DNA of 64,000 bases, taken from Taibaiella sp. Its GTDB lineage: Bacteria > Bacteroidota > Bacteroidia > Chitinophagales > Chitinophagaceae. The notes beneath the pieces are model-generated. The model did not search any database, was not told the origin of the DNA, and worked only from the letters and a program-made list of their open reading frames with translations. Made by a program: the position numbers and the translations under genes. The DNA lies in assembly GCA_016786705.1 (NCBI GenBank), contig JAEUVV010000009.1, positions 1-64,000 of the forward strand. Reading direction: 5' to 3'. This document shows positions 1 to 8,190 of the stretch, piece by piece. Numbering within the stretch: position 1 is the stretch's first letter; every line of letters starts with the position of its first letter.

Positions 1-2880
1 GATGGAGGTCCCCAGGCGCTGGTTATCCTGCAGCAAGGCCGCTTTCTGGTCGGCAGCGCTCAGGCTGCCCGGCTTAGCTGCGCTTAATTCGCTCACTTGC
101 TCAAACAAGGCGGTCTCGGTAGCAGCATCGGCCGGCTCATAGCCCGCTGTATAGGCCAGCGATTGCGGTCCGGGACTTACACCTCCCGTTGTGGCAGAGG
201 CCACGGTACTGCGGATATTGCCCAGGTGGTCTTTCACAAAGTATTCCTGCCGCGGCGGCGACTTGGTCATATCTGTCCGACCCTGCCCGGTACTGATATA
301 GCTCAGGGTACCGTTTTTATAAACGCCCCCGGAGCTATAATTGGTAACGTTGTTCTGCCCGCCGGCCTGCACCACTTCCTGTAATTTACTACCACCCGCG
401 TCATAGGTATAATAGATACTGCTGCCATCGCCAAAGCTTACTTTTTCCGGTTTGTTGAACCAGGTATAGGTAACAGAGCTGATGTTCTTACTCTTGTCTT
501 CGGTAAGGTTACCCGATACGTCGTAGCTATAGCCCTGGGCGCTTCCCGGCTGGTAGTCGCCGGTATGGTAGTCGGTTACTATGGCATCATTCACTTTTTC
601 CAGCTTATTGCTGTTCGGGAAGTAAGTATAATTCAGCCGGTCCACCCGGAATTTACCGGTATAAGCCGGGTTTTGAGAAACGCCCCACCTGGTCGCGGAA
701 AGGATATTTCCATTCAGGTCATAACTCGCCGTCTGGGAATAATCTCTTACGGCGGTATTCCAATAGGGAGAAACGGCCCCTGCCGAATGCGCTTCATTAT
801 ATTTGGCGCCGGTCATACGCCCGGCAGCGTCGTAGGTATAGGTATAGCTATGGGCCTTTACCGCGGTACCGCCCGATCCCCGCCAGATCATTCCGGCCAC
901 CAGGCCATCATAGCGGGGCACGTTAACCCCGTAATCATAGCGCAGGGCCTCACCAAAGGTCATTTCCCCGGTTTTATTACCGCTGAGCGCGTAGTTTTCG
1001 TTAATGCCCAATAGCTCGCCTCTTACATTATAGGTATATAAGCGGGTCTCGGCATCATGGCCCAGCACCTCCTTACTCATGCGGCCCAATTCATCATAGG
1101 TGTAACGCACCGCAGGCTCGGCTACTGCGCCATTTGTGCTGCGCCAGATGCCGCTCAGGCGGCCACTGTAGGCCTCGTAGGCATAGGCTTCCGATTCTGT
1201 AGTCCTGCGGTTAGTGCCATTATGTACCGCGTTGCGTAAGTGCAGTGTAGCCACCTGCTGCCCCTCTACATTATATTGCCGGTACAGGCTGTCTTTAGCG
1301 CCGGTAGCATTTTGGCCTACGCTATAGATAGCCCGGCCATAGTAGTCGTAATAGTTTTTGCTGTTGGTCCAGTCCTGCAGGCCGGTAGTTATGCCCGGGT
1401 TATGCAGCACCTTCACCTCCGATGCGGTCTGGAAGCCGTAAACAGAGGCTCTTTCAGCCGGTATATCCACCGTATTGCCGCCCTGCAGATGGGCCTGGAA
1501 GTGGGTAAGGTTATAAGTTTCGGCCGCCAGCACTGTGGCCGGGTAGGCATCAAAATAGGTATAGCTCAGCATCTCGGTGGCGGCCAGGCCCGTTTTGGGC
1601 GGGTACTGCCCTTTGCCTGCACCCCAGCTGTAGTAAAAAGGGCTATTGGCAGCTTGCGTCGTTTGCGCCTCGGCCTGGCCCTGCCAGTAGGCCCGGTCAT
1701 TACTATTTGTCAATAAACCGGTAGCGATAATCCGGTTCGATTGGTCATAGAATACTAGTTCCCACAAACCTTTTTGCTGTTCCAAAGGCGAGCGACGCAT
1801 AATGAGTTGCCCGTCCTTGCGGTACACCAGCTCGGTATAGCCCTGCTCCCCCGGCTTGTGTACCGAGTGCTGCCGGCCTTCGGCATCATAAAGATAACTA
1901 AAGCAAAGCTCATCGATAATAGACTGGCTCACTGTCCAGCCGGCAACGCTGATGGCGGCAACAGCCTTGGGCGATAAGGTATAGCGCAGGCGGTCCAGCT
2001 CATCATAGACATAATAGGTTTCCGCGTATTCTTTTACCGCGGGGATACTGGGAATGATCCTCAGTAAAGAGGCTTCATATACCGGCTTGCCGGAGCGGTC
2101 GCTGAGCACAATTTTTTCCATGCCATCCGCATTTTGGTTGCTTGTACCGCTTAAAGTACCGGTTGCGTAGACGCCGGTGGAAACCGGCAGCCCGGAGGCA
2201 TTAAGGCCCCACAGCCTCACATTCGTTCCGGGTACATTTTGCCCGGCCGCAACTTTATTCAGGATAGCGGTAGTTTTGGTCCCTCTTCCCTGCCCCATAC
2301 GGCTTTTACCGGGAGCATAAGCGGTTACACTTCGTTCTGTAGCAGTAGAAGTGTTCTTCAGCTGCCCGGTGGAGATCACGGCCTCTGTAGCCCCCGCTTC
2401 CGAGAGGTAGCGGCTGCTGTTATGGTAGCCCACCGACTGGTGGATGCCCACCTGGTTAAAATTTTTGTTGGCCGACGGGTAAGGCATAAAGCTGTACGGG
2501 TCGGCCTTGCTGCGCGTATCATTAGGCGCTACCAGGTGGCGGTACGCGCCATTGGCGTCCTTAGTGGCATTCTGCTGCACCGCCTGGATCGTAGCGCCCA
2601 GGCCATTGGTATACCTGGTACTGATGGCTACCTGCTCCGGGCTGCTGTTATCATTTACCTGGGCGGCATCCGTGGTCCGGGTGCGGGGCATATAGGTACG
2701 GGTACTGTCAAAATATTGTATTGTTGCTGTTGATGGCAGGCTTACGGTCTGGGTACCGGCGCCCGGTACCTGGGTCTGGTCCGGTACGGGATAAGTATCC
2801 TGCGCCTGTAGCTTACCGGTGCATAGCACCAGGCTCAGTACAGTTGCCGGTAGTATTTTATATATAGGGAATGTATACAT
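1..2880 (-). CDS. DUF6443/RHS-repeat protein, 3' end outside window
   Basis: An open frame runs from an ATG at 2880 to the left edge (960 codons, no stop), so the gene is partial. A signal peptide of about 23 residues ends at LQAQ. The following region (TRYTNGLGATIQAVQQ and on) resembles the Bacteroidota DUF6443 domain. YD-type RHS motifs then recur (YVYDELDRLR, YTYDELGRMS, YTYDAAGRMT, YSYDVSGNLT). Near residue 881 a VKDHLGNIRS motif marks the start of the RHS-associated core. The variable C-terminal region that often carries a toxin or effector in this family would therefore lie left of the window. RHS proteins fold into shells around their C-terminus. It is the third gene of a cassette, 50 bp behind its neighbour. 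The RHS identity is firm; any toxin role is inference. Confidence 0.85.
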   Translation of the reverse strand, partial: MYTFPIYKILPATVLSLVLCTGKLQAQDTYPVPDQTQVPGAGTQTVSLPSTATIQYFDSTRTYMPRTRTTDAAQVNDNSSPEQVAISTRYTNGLGATIQAVQQNATKDANGAYRHLVAPNDTRSKADPYSFMPYPSANKNFNQVGIHQSVGYHNSSRYLSEAGATEAVISTGQLKNTSTATERSVTAYAPGKSRMGQGRGTKTTAILNKVAAGQNVPGTNVRLWGLNASGLPVSTGVYATGTLSGTSNQNADGMEKIVLSDRSGKPVYEASLLRIIPSIPAVKEYAETYYVYDELDRLRYTLSPKAVAAISVAGWTVSQSIIDELCFSYLYDAEGRQHSVHKPGEQGYTELVYRKDGQLIMRRSPLEQQKGLWELVFYDQSNRIIATGLLTNSNDRAYWQGQAEAQTTQAANSPFYYSWGAGKGQYPPKTGLAATEMLSYTYFDAYPATVLAAETYNLTHFQAHLQGGNTVDIPAERASVYGFQTASEVKVLHNPGITTGLQDWTNSKNYYDYYGRAIYSVGQNATGAKDSLYRQYNVEGQQVATLHLRNAVHNGTNRRTTESEAYAYEAYSGRLSGIWRSTNGAVAEPAVRYTYDELGRMSKEVLGHDAETRLYTYNVRGELLGINENYALSGNKTGEMTFGEALRYDYGVNVPRYDGLVAGMIWRGSGGTAVKAHSYTYTYDAAGRMTGAKYNEAHSAGAVSPYWNTAVRDYSQTASYDLNGNILSATRWGVSQNPAYTGKFRVDRLNYTYFPNSNKLEKVNDAIVTDYHTGDYQPGSAQGYSYDVSGNLTEDKSKNISSVTYTWFNKPEKVSFGDGSSIYYTYDAGGSKLQEVVQAGGQNNVTNYSSGGVYKNGTLSYISTGQGRTDMTKSPPRQEYFVKDHLGNIRSTVASATTGGVSPGPQSLAYTAGYEPADAATETALFEQVSELSAAKPGSLSAADQKAALLQDNQRLGTSI

Positions 2881-2930
2881 TTAGCTTTGTTTTTAAAATT
2901 TTATGATCTGCTGCTCCGAGGGCAGTCCAC

Positions 2931-5900
2931 TTAAGGTTTAACCGGTATGCCATAGGTCTTTTTTTGCAGGATATGGCCTTCCTGGTCGCGCACCAGGTGC
3001 AGGCGGCCCAGGCCGTCATATTCATAAAAAGTGATCCGGCCCAGGGCATCCGTTTCTGAGCTTTTCCCGTTAAGCTTTTGGTAGGTATAGGTGTTCATCT
3101 GCGCATTTTCAGGGTGTATGCGCAGCTCATCTATGGCTACATTGGCCGCCGGCGCGTTCAGGCCTATCTTCTGGCCGGCCGCCGTAGGCGTAAAGAATAC
3201 TTCATACTGTTTATATTGCCCTTTTACCGCGATCTGCTTCAGGGAGAACTGGGTACCACCCTCGATACCGAATTCCGGTACGGCATTGGCCGAGGCCCAG
3301 AACGTGGCCCGGTAGCGGATCCCCGGCTCCAGGCCCTCTGTGTAAAGCCGTTTAGCCGCCGAAGTACCCGATTTAAGCAGGCAGAAATAATTGCCGGATA
3401 AAGTGCTGCTTACCGGCACAGATTCCGTAAAGCCCGGAGGCAGGCTGAGGGTTCCATTATCATCAATATACAGGATAAAGGCAGCTGAAGCCTGGAGCTT
3501 ATGCCCATAGCCGTATTCAAAACCGGAATAGGCGATATTACTGTAGCGGGCATTCATCACATCCGCCAGCTTGTGGCCGCTCAGGGTATCCCAGATCATG
3601 GATTTATACACATCGCTGGTTGGCAGGTAGGTTTCTAAAGGGTTGCCCCGGCTATCCCGGAGCTGTACCTCGGTCCGCAATTTTACATGAGCGGGCAGCG
3701 CACTGCCATTATAAGCGGCCATCACCGCCCCGGACACATCTCCCGACCCGCCGCTCATATAGCTGCTGTAGGCCAGCGGCGCTTCCAGCGCGGTTTCCAT
3801 TACTTTTTCATTATAAATACCCCCGTTTTCAAGCTTATATTTAAATACAGAACCATTGAGCAGGCGGGAACCCGTATTTCTTATACCAGGGTTAGCGGTA
3901 CCGTTATTCCATCTTTCGGTGGCCACCAGGTATTCCGAGCCTTCCTGCTGCATCTTTAGCAGGGCCGGGTCTCCTGTAGCGGGGATATCATAGTTATACA
4001 CCGAATAGCTTTCAGTATATTCCCCTTTACTGTTCCGGTTGCGTACCGATTTTACATTGTTCCGGGCATCATAATCATAAGTACTGATATCGGCCGTATA
4101 TTCCGTGTTGCTGGTATAATTGCGGGTTTCCAGCTGCTTCAGCAGCGACAGGCCTTTGTAAGGCCGGTAAGGGTCGAGGCTAAGCTTGTAGCTGCGTATA
4201 TCGGCACAGGGCATCCCCGCTCCGTAATGGAATAATACCGGCCCGTTCACCACATTACTCACTACGCGGTTGGTATCATTTACCTTTGCCAGCAGGGAAC
4301 TCAGGGTGTCGGTTACAAACTGGTAGCTGTACCGATGCTCCTCTACGATAAGGTCTTTATCATCATAGGTCTTTATATTCAGGGGCAGCCCCATTTCCCA
4401 GGTACGCATATATTGCTTACGGGTAAACGGGAAATCTACTGATGCCTGGCCCCCACCGACCACCAGGTTTTTATTGGACAAGGCGTCGGTAAAATTGCTC
4501 AGCTGGTATTCTTTTAATGATAGCTGCTGGCCATAGCTGTTGCTGTGCTTTTCGGTCACTTTACTGTAAGCATGGTTACAGCCGTTATGAAAATAGCCCG
4601 GGTTCATAAAGGATTCGTAAATATGCTTCCCTTGCACAATGTTGTCATTGCTGCTGTTAAAATAGGTAGGTAAGGTATAGATACCACCGGGCAGGAAGTA
4701 CTGCCCCTCCTCATAGGTATAATCAACAAAAGTCCTGGTTTCGGTATCATTGATATCCTCAATAGTCACCCGGTCGATCTTTAAGCCGTCGCCCACCACA
4801 TAGCCCGGCTGTCCCGGTGGCGTAATCAGGGTATTCCCCACCCAGTTAGGACTATTGGTCATTGCGTTAGTTAAATCAGACAGCTTATGTATACCATAAG
4901 CAAAGCTTACTTTGCCGCCCGTACCGGAAATGATACTGTTCAGTATGCCATATTGCATATAGGTAAGGTCCGGTTCCCGGTTTTCCTTGCCGTAGAGCGA
5001 GTGCCCGGGACGTGCAATGTTGTTCACATCTCCTTTAAAGTAGCCGTGATAGTCCAGGCCCTTGGCAAACCTGCGGGCCTTATTGTCATTATACCCGAAG
5101 CGGTAAAGCAATTGAAAATTTCCGGTCCAGCGATCGCGTACACTAAGGCTCTTAAGCTTCAGGCTGTACATATCATCGGCATCGCCCAGGTGCGCGTCCG
5201 ACTCGGTCTGATAATAATTGCCGTTAGGTGTATGAAAATAAGTATAGTCAAATTTATATACCCGGTTCCATCCCTGCTCTGCATACTCTATAGTATTCAA
5301 CCTGGAAAAATAATAGATCCCGTTAAAGACAGGGCTGCCCCCGTTTGTCTTTGACCAGAATTCTAATCGCGGCGTAGTTTTTTCATAATTAAATATCAGC
5401 CTTGCACCCTTGTAGGGATAAATGATCTCCCGTACCAGGTCTATACTATCGGGAGCGCGCCAGAAAGGATCAATGGAGCCAGTCTTAACAGTATCGTCCC
5501 TGCCGGCAAATCCACTATGTACATAATTTTCCAGGACATGGTAAGCGGTGGTGTCTATGTTATAATTCGGGGGATAAATAAACCGCTCATAAATATAGCT
5601 TATTTTCTCGTTGGCCGCAGAAACCACCGAGTCCAGTTTCCAGGAGTTAGTGACCCGGGTGCGTCCGCCAAAAATACCCAGAGGATCGTCTAAAGGAGAG
5701 CAACCCTCGTTGAATACCGTCGAAAACTTTCCCCGGAAAAAAGCCATTACATGTGTAAAGGAGCTTGCCGACCTGCTGAAATAATAGCTAAACCCGCTTT
5801 GCGGATCTTTTACCCGGAAGGTAAATGATCTTTGCGGCATAGCTTCGATAAACTGGGCTGGCAATGCAGGTAAAGGCTGGTCCCGGTACAGCAGTCCGTC

Positions 5901-6452
5901 CTCTGTAAGTATAGTTACTTCAAACTTTTGTTTGGTATTGCAATAAATGGCGCCGTCTCTTCCCAGGAAGAACTGGAAGCTCAGGTTACCCACATTAAAA
6001 TAATATTCATCACTCTCAGGGTCCCGGTAGACTTTCTGGTTGCTCTTCTGGGCCGGGCTTTCCATCCCTTCTATCAGGCGTCCCCTGTATTCATTATAGG
6101 TATTAAAAAAAATACTCTCCGGACCTGTTCCCGGCACAGAAGGCGCTGCAGAGTACCATTCATCCGGTAAACCTTTGATCACACGGGTGATGCTGCCACC
6201 CGTATTCAGGTGCCAATGGGAGCCCGCAATACCGGCAAATTCCTTTACAGGTACCCCCTTGGTATTGTAAGAAAGAGAAGCCCCGAACTCATTACCGCCC
6301 AGGGTATAGCCTGATATAGGGACCTGGATATTGGCCGTACCTGTAGAAAGGTCTACTTTGTAAAGCCCCGTAACATCCTGTGCCACGGCATACCCGGCAG
6401 TACCTACCCACCCGATAATGGCCAGGTGGCGAAAAACGTGTTTTAGATTCAT
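2931..6452 (-). CDS. Secreted RHS-like protein of 1173 aa
   Basis: A signal peptide ends near AVAQ (about residue 25). The N-terminal part (GLYKVDLSTGTANIQVPI, SLSYNTKGVPVKEFAG, WHLNTGGSITR) matches the start of many Bacteroidota proteins encoded just before RHS genes. A long beta-rich, tyrosine-rich body follows. The extreme C-terminus has one clear YD-repeat (FYEYDGLGRLHLVRDQEG). It has no RHS-associated core and no recognisable effector. The gene sits 14 bp after the coiled-coil gene and 50 bp before the DUF6443 gene. The layout suggests the protein acts with the following RHS protein, perhaps as another part of a surface-exposed shell. That role is inferred. CDS confidence is high; functional confidence is low. 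Confidence 0.8.
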   Translation of the reverse strand: MNLKHVFRHLAIIGWVGTAGYAVAQDVTGLYKVDLSTGTANIQVPISGYTLGGNEFGASLSYNTKGVPVKEFAGIAGSHWHLNTGGSITRVIKGLPDEWYSAAPSVPGTGPESIFFNTYNEYRGRLIEGMESPAQKSNQKVYRDPESDEYYFNVGNLSFQFFLGRDGAIYCNTKQKFEVTILTEDGLLYRDQPLPALPAQFIEAMPQRSFTFRVKDPQSGFSYYFSRSASSFTHVMAFFRGKFSTVFNEGCSPLDDPLGIFGGRTRVTNSWKLDSVVSAANEKISYIYERFIYPPNYNIDTTAYHVLENYVHSGFAGRDDTVKTGSIDPFWRAPDSIDLVREIIYPYKGARLIFNYEKTTPRLEFWSKTNGGSPVFNGIYYFSRLNTIEYAEQGWNRVYKFDYTYFHTPNGNYYQTESDAHLGDADDMYSLKLKSLSVRDRWTGNFQLLYRFGYNDNKARRFAKGLDYHGYFKGDVNNIARPGHSLYGKENREPDLTYMQYGILNSIISGTGGKVSFAYGIHKLSDLTNAMTNSPNWVGNTLITPPGQPGYVVGDGLKIDRVTIEDINDTETRTFVDYTYEEGQYFLPGGIYTLPTYFNSSNDNIVQGKHIYESFMNPGYFHNGCNHAYSKVTEKHSNSYGQQLSLKEYQLSNFTDALSNKNLVVGGGQASVDFPFTRKQYMRTWEMGLPLNIKTYDDKDLIVEEHRYSYQFVTDTLSSLLAKVNDTNRVVSNVVNGPVLFHYGAGMPCADIRSYKLSLDPYRPYKGLSLLKQLETRNYTSNTEYTADISTYDYDARNNVKSVRNRNSKGEYTESYSVYNYDIPATGDPALLKMQQEGSEYLVATERWNNGTANPGIRNTGSRLLNGSVFKYKLENGGIYNEKVMETALEAPLAYSSYMSGGSGDVSGAVMAAYNGSALPAHVKLRTEVQLRDSRGNPLETYLPTSDVYKSMIWDTLSGHKLADVMNARYSNIAYSGFEYGYGHKLQASAAFILYIDDNGTLSLPPGFTESVPVSSTLSGNYFCLLKSGTSAAKRLYTEGLEPGIRYRATFWASANAVPEFGIEGGTQFSLKQIAVKGQYKQYEVFFTPTAAGQKIGLNAPAANVAIDELRIHPENAQMNTYTYQKLNGKSSETDALGRITFYEYDGLGRLHLVRDQEGHILQKKTYGIPVKP

Positions 6453-6466
6453 AAGTTTATTGCTAT

Positions 6467-7993
6467 TTATAATTTCCAGCCCAACCTTACTATCCAGGGG
6501 GAGCTGATTTTTGTTTTATCGTTTAAAAAATTATAGCCTACCAGCATAGTACCTTGCATTTTGCTGCTGACCCGGTAGCTCTTCATGATACCCAGGTAAG
6601 CCGCATCCTGCAGCAAACCCATTGCCGTCTTTACATTAGTAGGATGCCCGAACTGTTCCTGGAGTTGGGTATAAGCCCGGTTCATCGGTCTTAAACTTTT
6701 TTCATAACCACCCTGCAGGCTGATGCCCCATACCAGTTTATGGTCCAGGAAGACTCTGCCAATTACGCCTTCATAGCTCAAGCGCAAATGCTGCCAGTCG
6801 CTACCCAGCCCCAGGCTGCCATCCAGGCCTATACCTATACTCAAAGCCTTACTTTGGCGATAGCCCAGGTTTAATCCCAGTTGCAGCATTACCGGCCTTG
6901 TACCATCCGGGGAGGCCCGCTGGGTCTGGAAGTTATACTGTCTTTCAAATCTTTGCCAGAAGGGTATGCCCCGCATCGGGTTCTTAAACCCGGCAGGTCG
7001 CTTTAAGCTGTTTTTAGCTAATTGCAGACTGTTTTTACCTTCCTCTAGTTGGGCTTTACCGTATTTAATCTTTTGCTTTACCTGCTTAACCTCTTGCAAG
7101 GGTTTATCCAGTGCAGCGGTGTATTCCTTTAACTGCTCACCGGCCTTTTGACTCATGCTGCCCAGCTGATCGCCGAACTGCTGCTGTAATTGTTCGCCCA
7201 CTTTAGCCTTGGTCTGGTAGCCCATTGCCTCCAGCTCTGCGGCTGACTTACCGGCCAGGCTAGTGCCTTTAGCCGGGCTCAACTGTTCTTCAAACCCCTC
7301 TATGCCCCGCAGGTAATCCAGGGCCTTTGCTTCCGCAGCATCCGGCTCTTCCAGCACCTGTTTCCAGTAGCCGGCCTGTTGCTTGTACTGCAACCCGGTA
7401 CTATTTAATTGGCTGCCATAATCTTCCAGTTGAGTACCTTTCAGCAATCTTTCCAATGCGCCGGTACGTGCCGCTACCTGTTGTTGCAGGTATTGCTGTA
7501 AAGCTGCTTTTTGCTGTAGGTCTGATACCTTCAAAGCATCGCCCAATGGACTGTCACCCAAATTCCCCATAAAGCTTTGCAGGCCCTGCAAGGTATCCAG
7601 GACAGTCCTGCCCCTGCGGGCCGTAGTGTTGAGCTTATGAATGAAAGCGGAATCTTTGGATTGTAACAATAAGCTGTCCATACCCGGGCTCTTTAAGGCC
7701 AGGTATTGCCGGTATTTTAAGGAATCGGTTTGCTTAAGCCTGGATTTAATACGTGCTTCCTGCTTTGTGAGCCTTTTCAGGAATAAAGCATTCGTTGCCT
7801 CCAGCTTGCGGTAATAGCGCTTGCTTTTGGAAATTTTCTTTTGAAAAACGGTATGGGCCGCCTGCTCTATAGCCAGGCTGTCGGTGGGGAATACCGGATC
7901 ACTGAATTGCTCCTGTGCCGGGACCTGTGAAGAAGCATATAAAAACAGGAACACTAAGCAGCAAAGGCTACTTAAAAATGATCTTTTTAACAA
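6467..7993 (-). CDS. Secreted coiled-coil protein with beta-rich C-terminus
   Basis: This 508-aa protein is the first gene of the RHS cassette. It has a hydrophobic signal peptide (to about residue 27). Residues about 40-330 are charged, Gln/Lys/Leu-rich and predicted helical or coiled coil (QLQQQFGDQLGSMSQKAG, EVKQVKQKIKYGKAQLEEGK). The last 170 residues alternate Gly and aromatic residues (LQLGLNLGYRQSKALSIGIG, GTMLVGYNFLNDK), ending in WIVRLGWKL. That pattern and terminus resemble an outer-membrane beta-barrel. I do not recognise a named family. An anchoring or export role for the RHS proteins would fit the gene order but is inference. Confidence 0.75.
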   Translation of the reverse strand: MLKRSFLSSLCCLVFLFLYASSQVPAQEQFSDPVFPTDSLAIEQAAHTVFQKKISKSKRYYRKLEATNALFLKRLTKQEARIKSRLKQTDSLKYRQYLALKSPGMDSLLLQSKDSAFIHKLNTTARRGRTVLDTLQGLQSFMGNLGDSPLGDALKVSDLQQKAALQQYLQQQVAARTGALERLLKGTQLEDYGSQLNSTGLQYKQQAGYWKQVLEEPDAAEAKALDYLRGIEGFEEQLSPAKGTSLAGKSAAELEAMGYQTKAKVGEQLQQQFGDQLGSMSQKAGEQLKEYTAALDKPLQEVKQVKQKIKYGKAQLEEGKNSLQLAKNSLKRPAGFKNPMRGIPFWQRFERQYNFQTQRASPDGTRPVMLQLGLNLGYRQSKALSIGIGLDGSLGLGSDWQHLRLSYEGVIGRVFLDHKLVWGISLQGGYEKSLRPMNRAYTQLQEQFGHPTNVKTAMGLLQDAAYLGIMKSYRVSSKMQGTMLVGYNFLNDKTKISSPWIVRLGWKL

Positions 7994-8018
7994 GGAGTTA
8001 TAGTTAAGGTTATGGCGG

Positions 8019-8049
8019 CGAAGGTAAATATAAAAAACAAGGTCACCAA
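8019..8049 (-). promoter_or_regulatory. Putative Bacteroidota-type promoter of the RHS cassette
   Basis: On the minus strand a TTG (8047-8049) is followed after 20 bases by TACCTTCG (8019-8026), one mismatch from the TAnnTTTG -7 box. It lies 26 bp upstream of the coiled-coil gene's ATG at 7993. Confidence 0.5.
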
Positions 8050-8127
8050 AATGGGAACATTACGTATTCATTAGCTACGTAAATGTTGAACATTCTAACT
8101 GTATATTCCGGGTCTCGCCAGGGAACA

Positions 8128-8158
8128 AAAAGCCCGGAGGAAAATCCACCGGGCTTTT
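8128..8158 (-). terminator. Rho-independent terminator of the T9SS adhesin gene
   Basis: A perfect 10-bp stem (AAAAGCCCGG / CCGGGCTTTT) with an 11-nt loop lies 33 bp beyond the adhesin stop. On the minus strand it ends in a T run. Confidence 0.85.
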
Positions 8159-8190
8159 GCTTGTTGCAAACATTATAAATTAGTATCAAC

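Noticed and set aside
565..1014. Plus-strand ORF of 149 aa inside the RHS gene
   Set aside because: It lies opposite a continuous RHS-coding frame, has no recognisable domain, and its composition is the shadow of the minus-strand gene. The same applies to the other plus-strand ORFs in 97-5354.
2858..3049. Short minus-strand ORF of 63 aa between the RHS genes
   Set aside because: It overlaps the 1173-aa gene in another frame and shows no domain or conserved motif.
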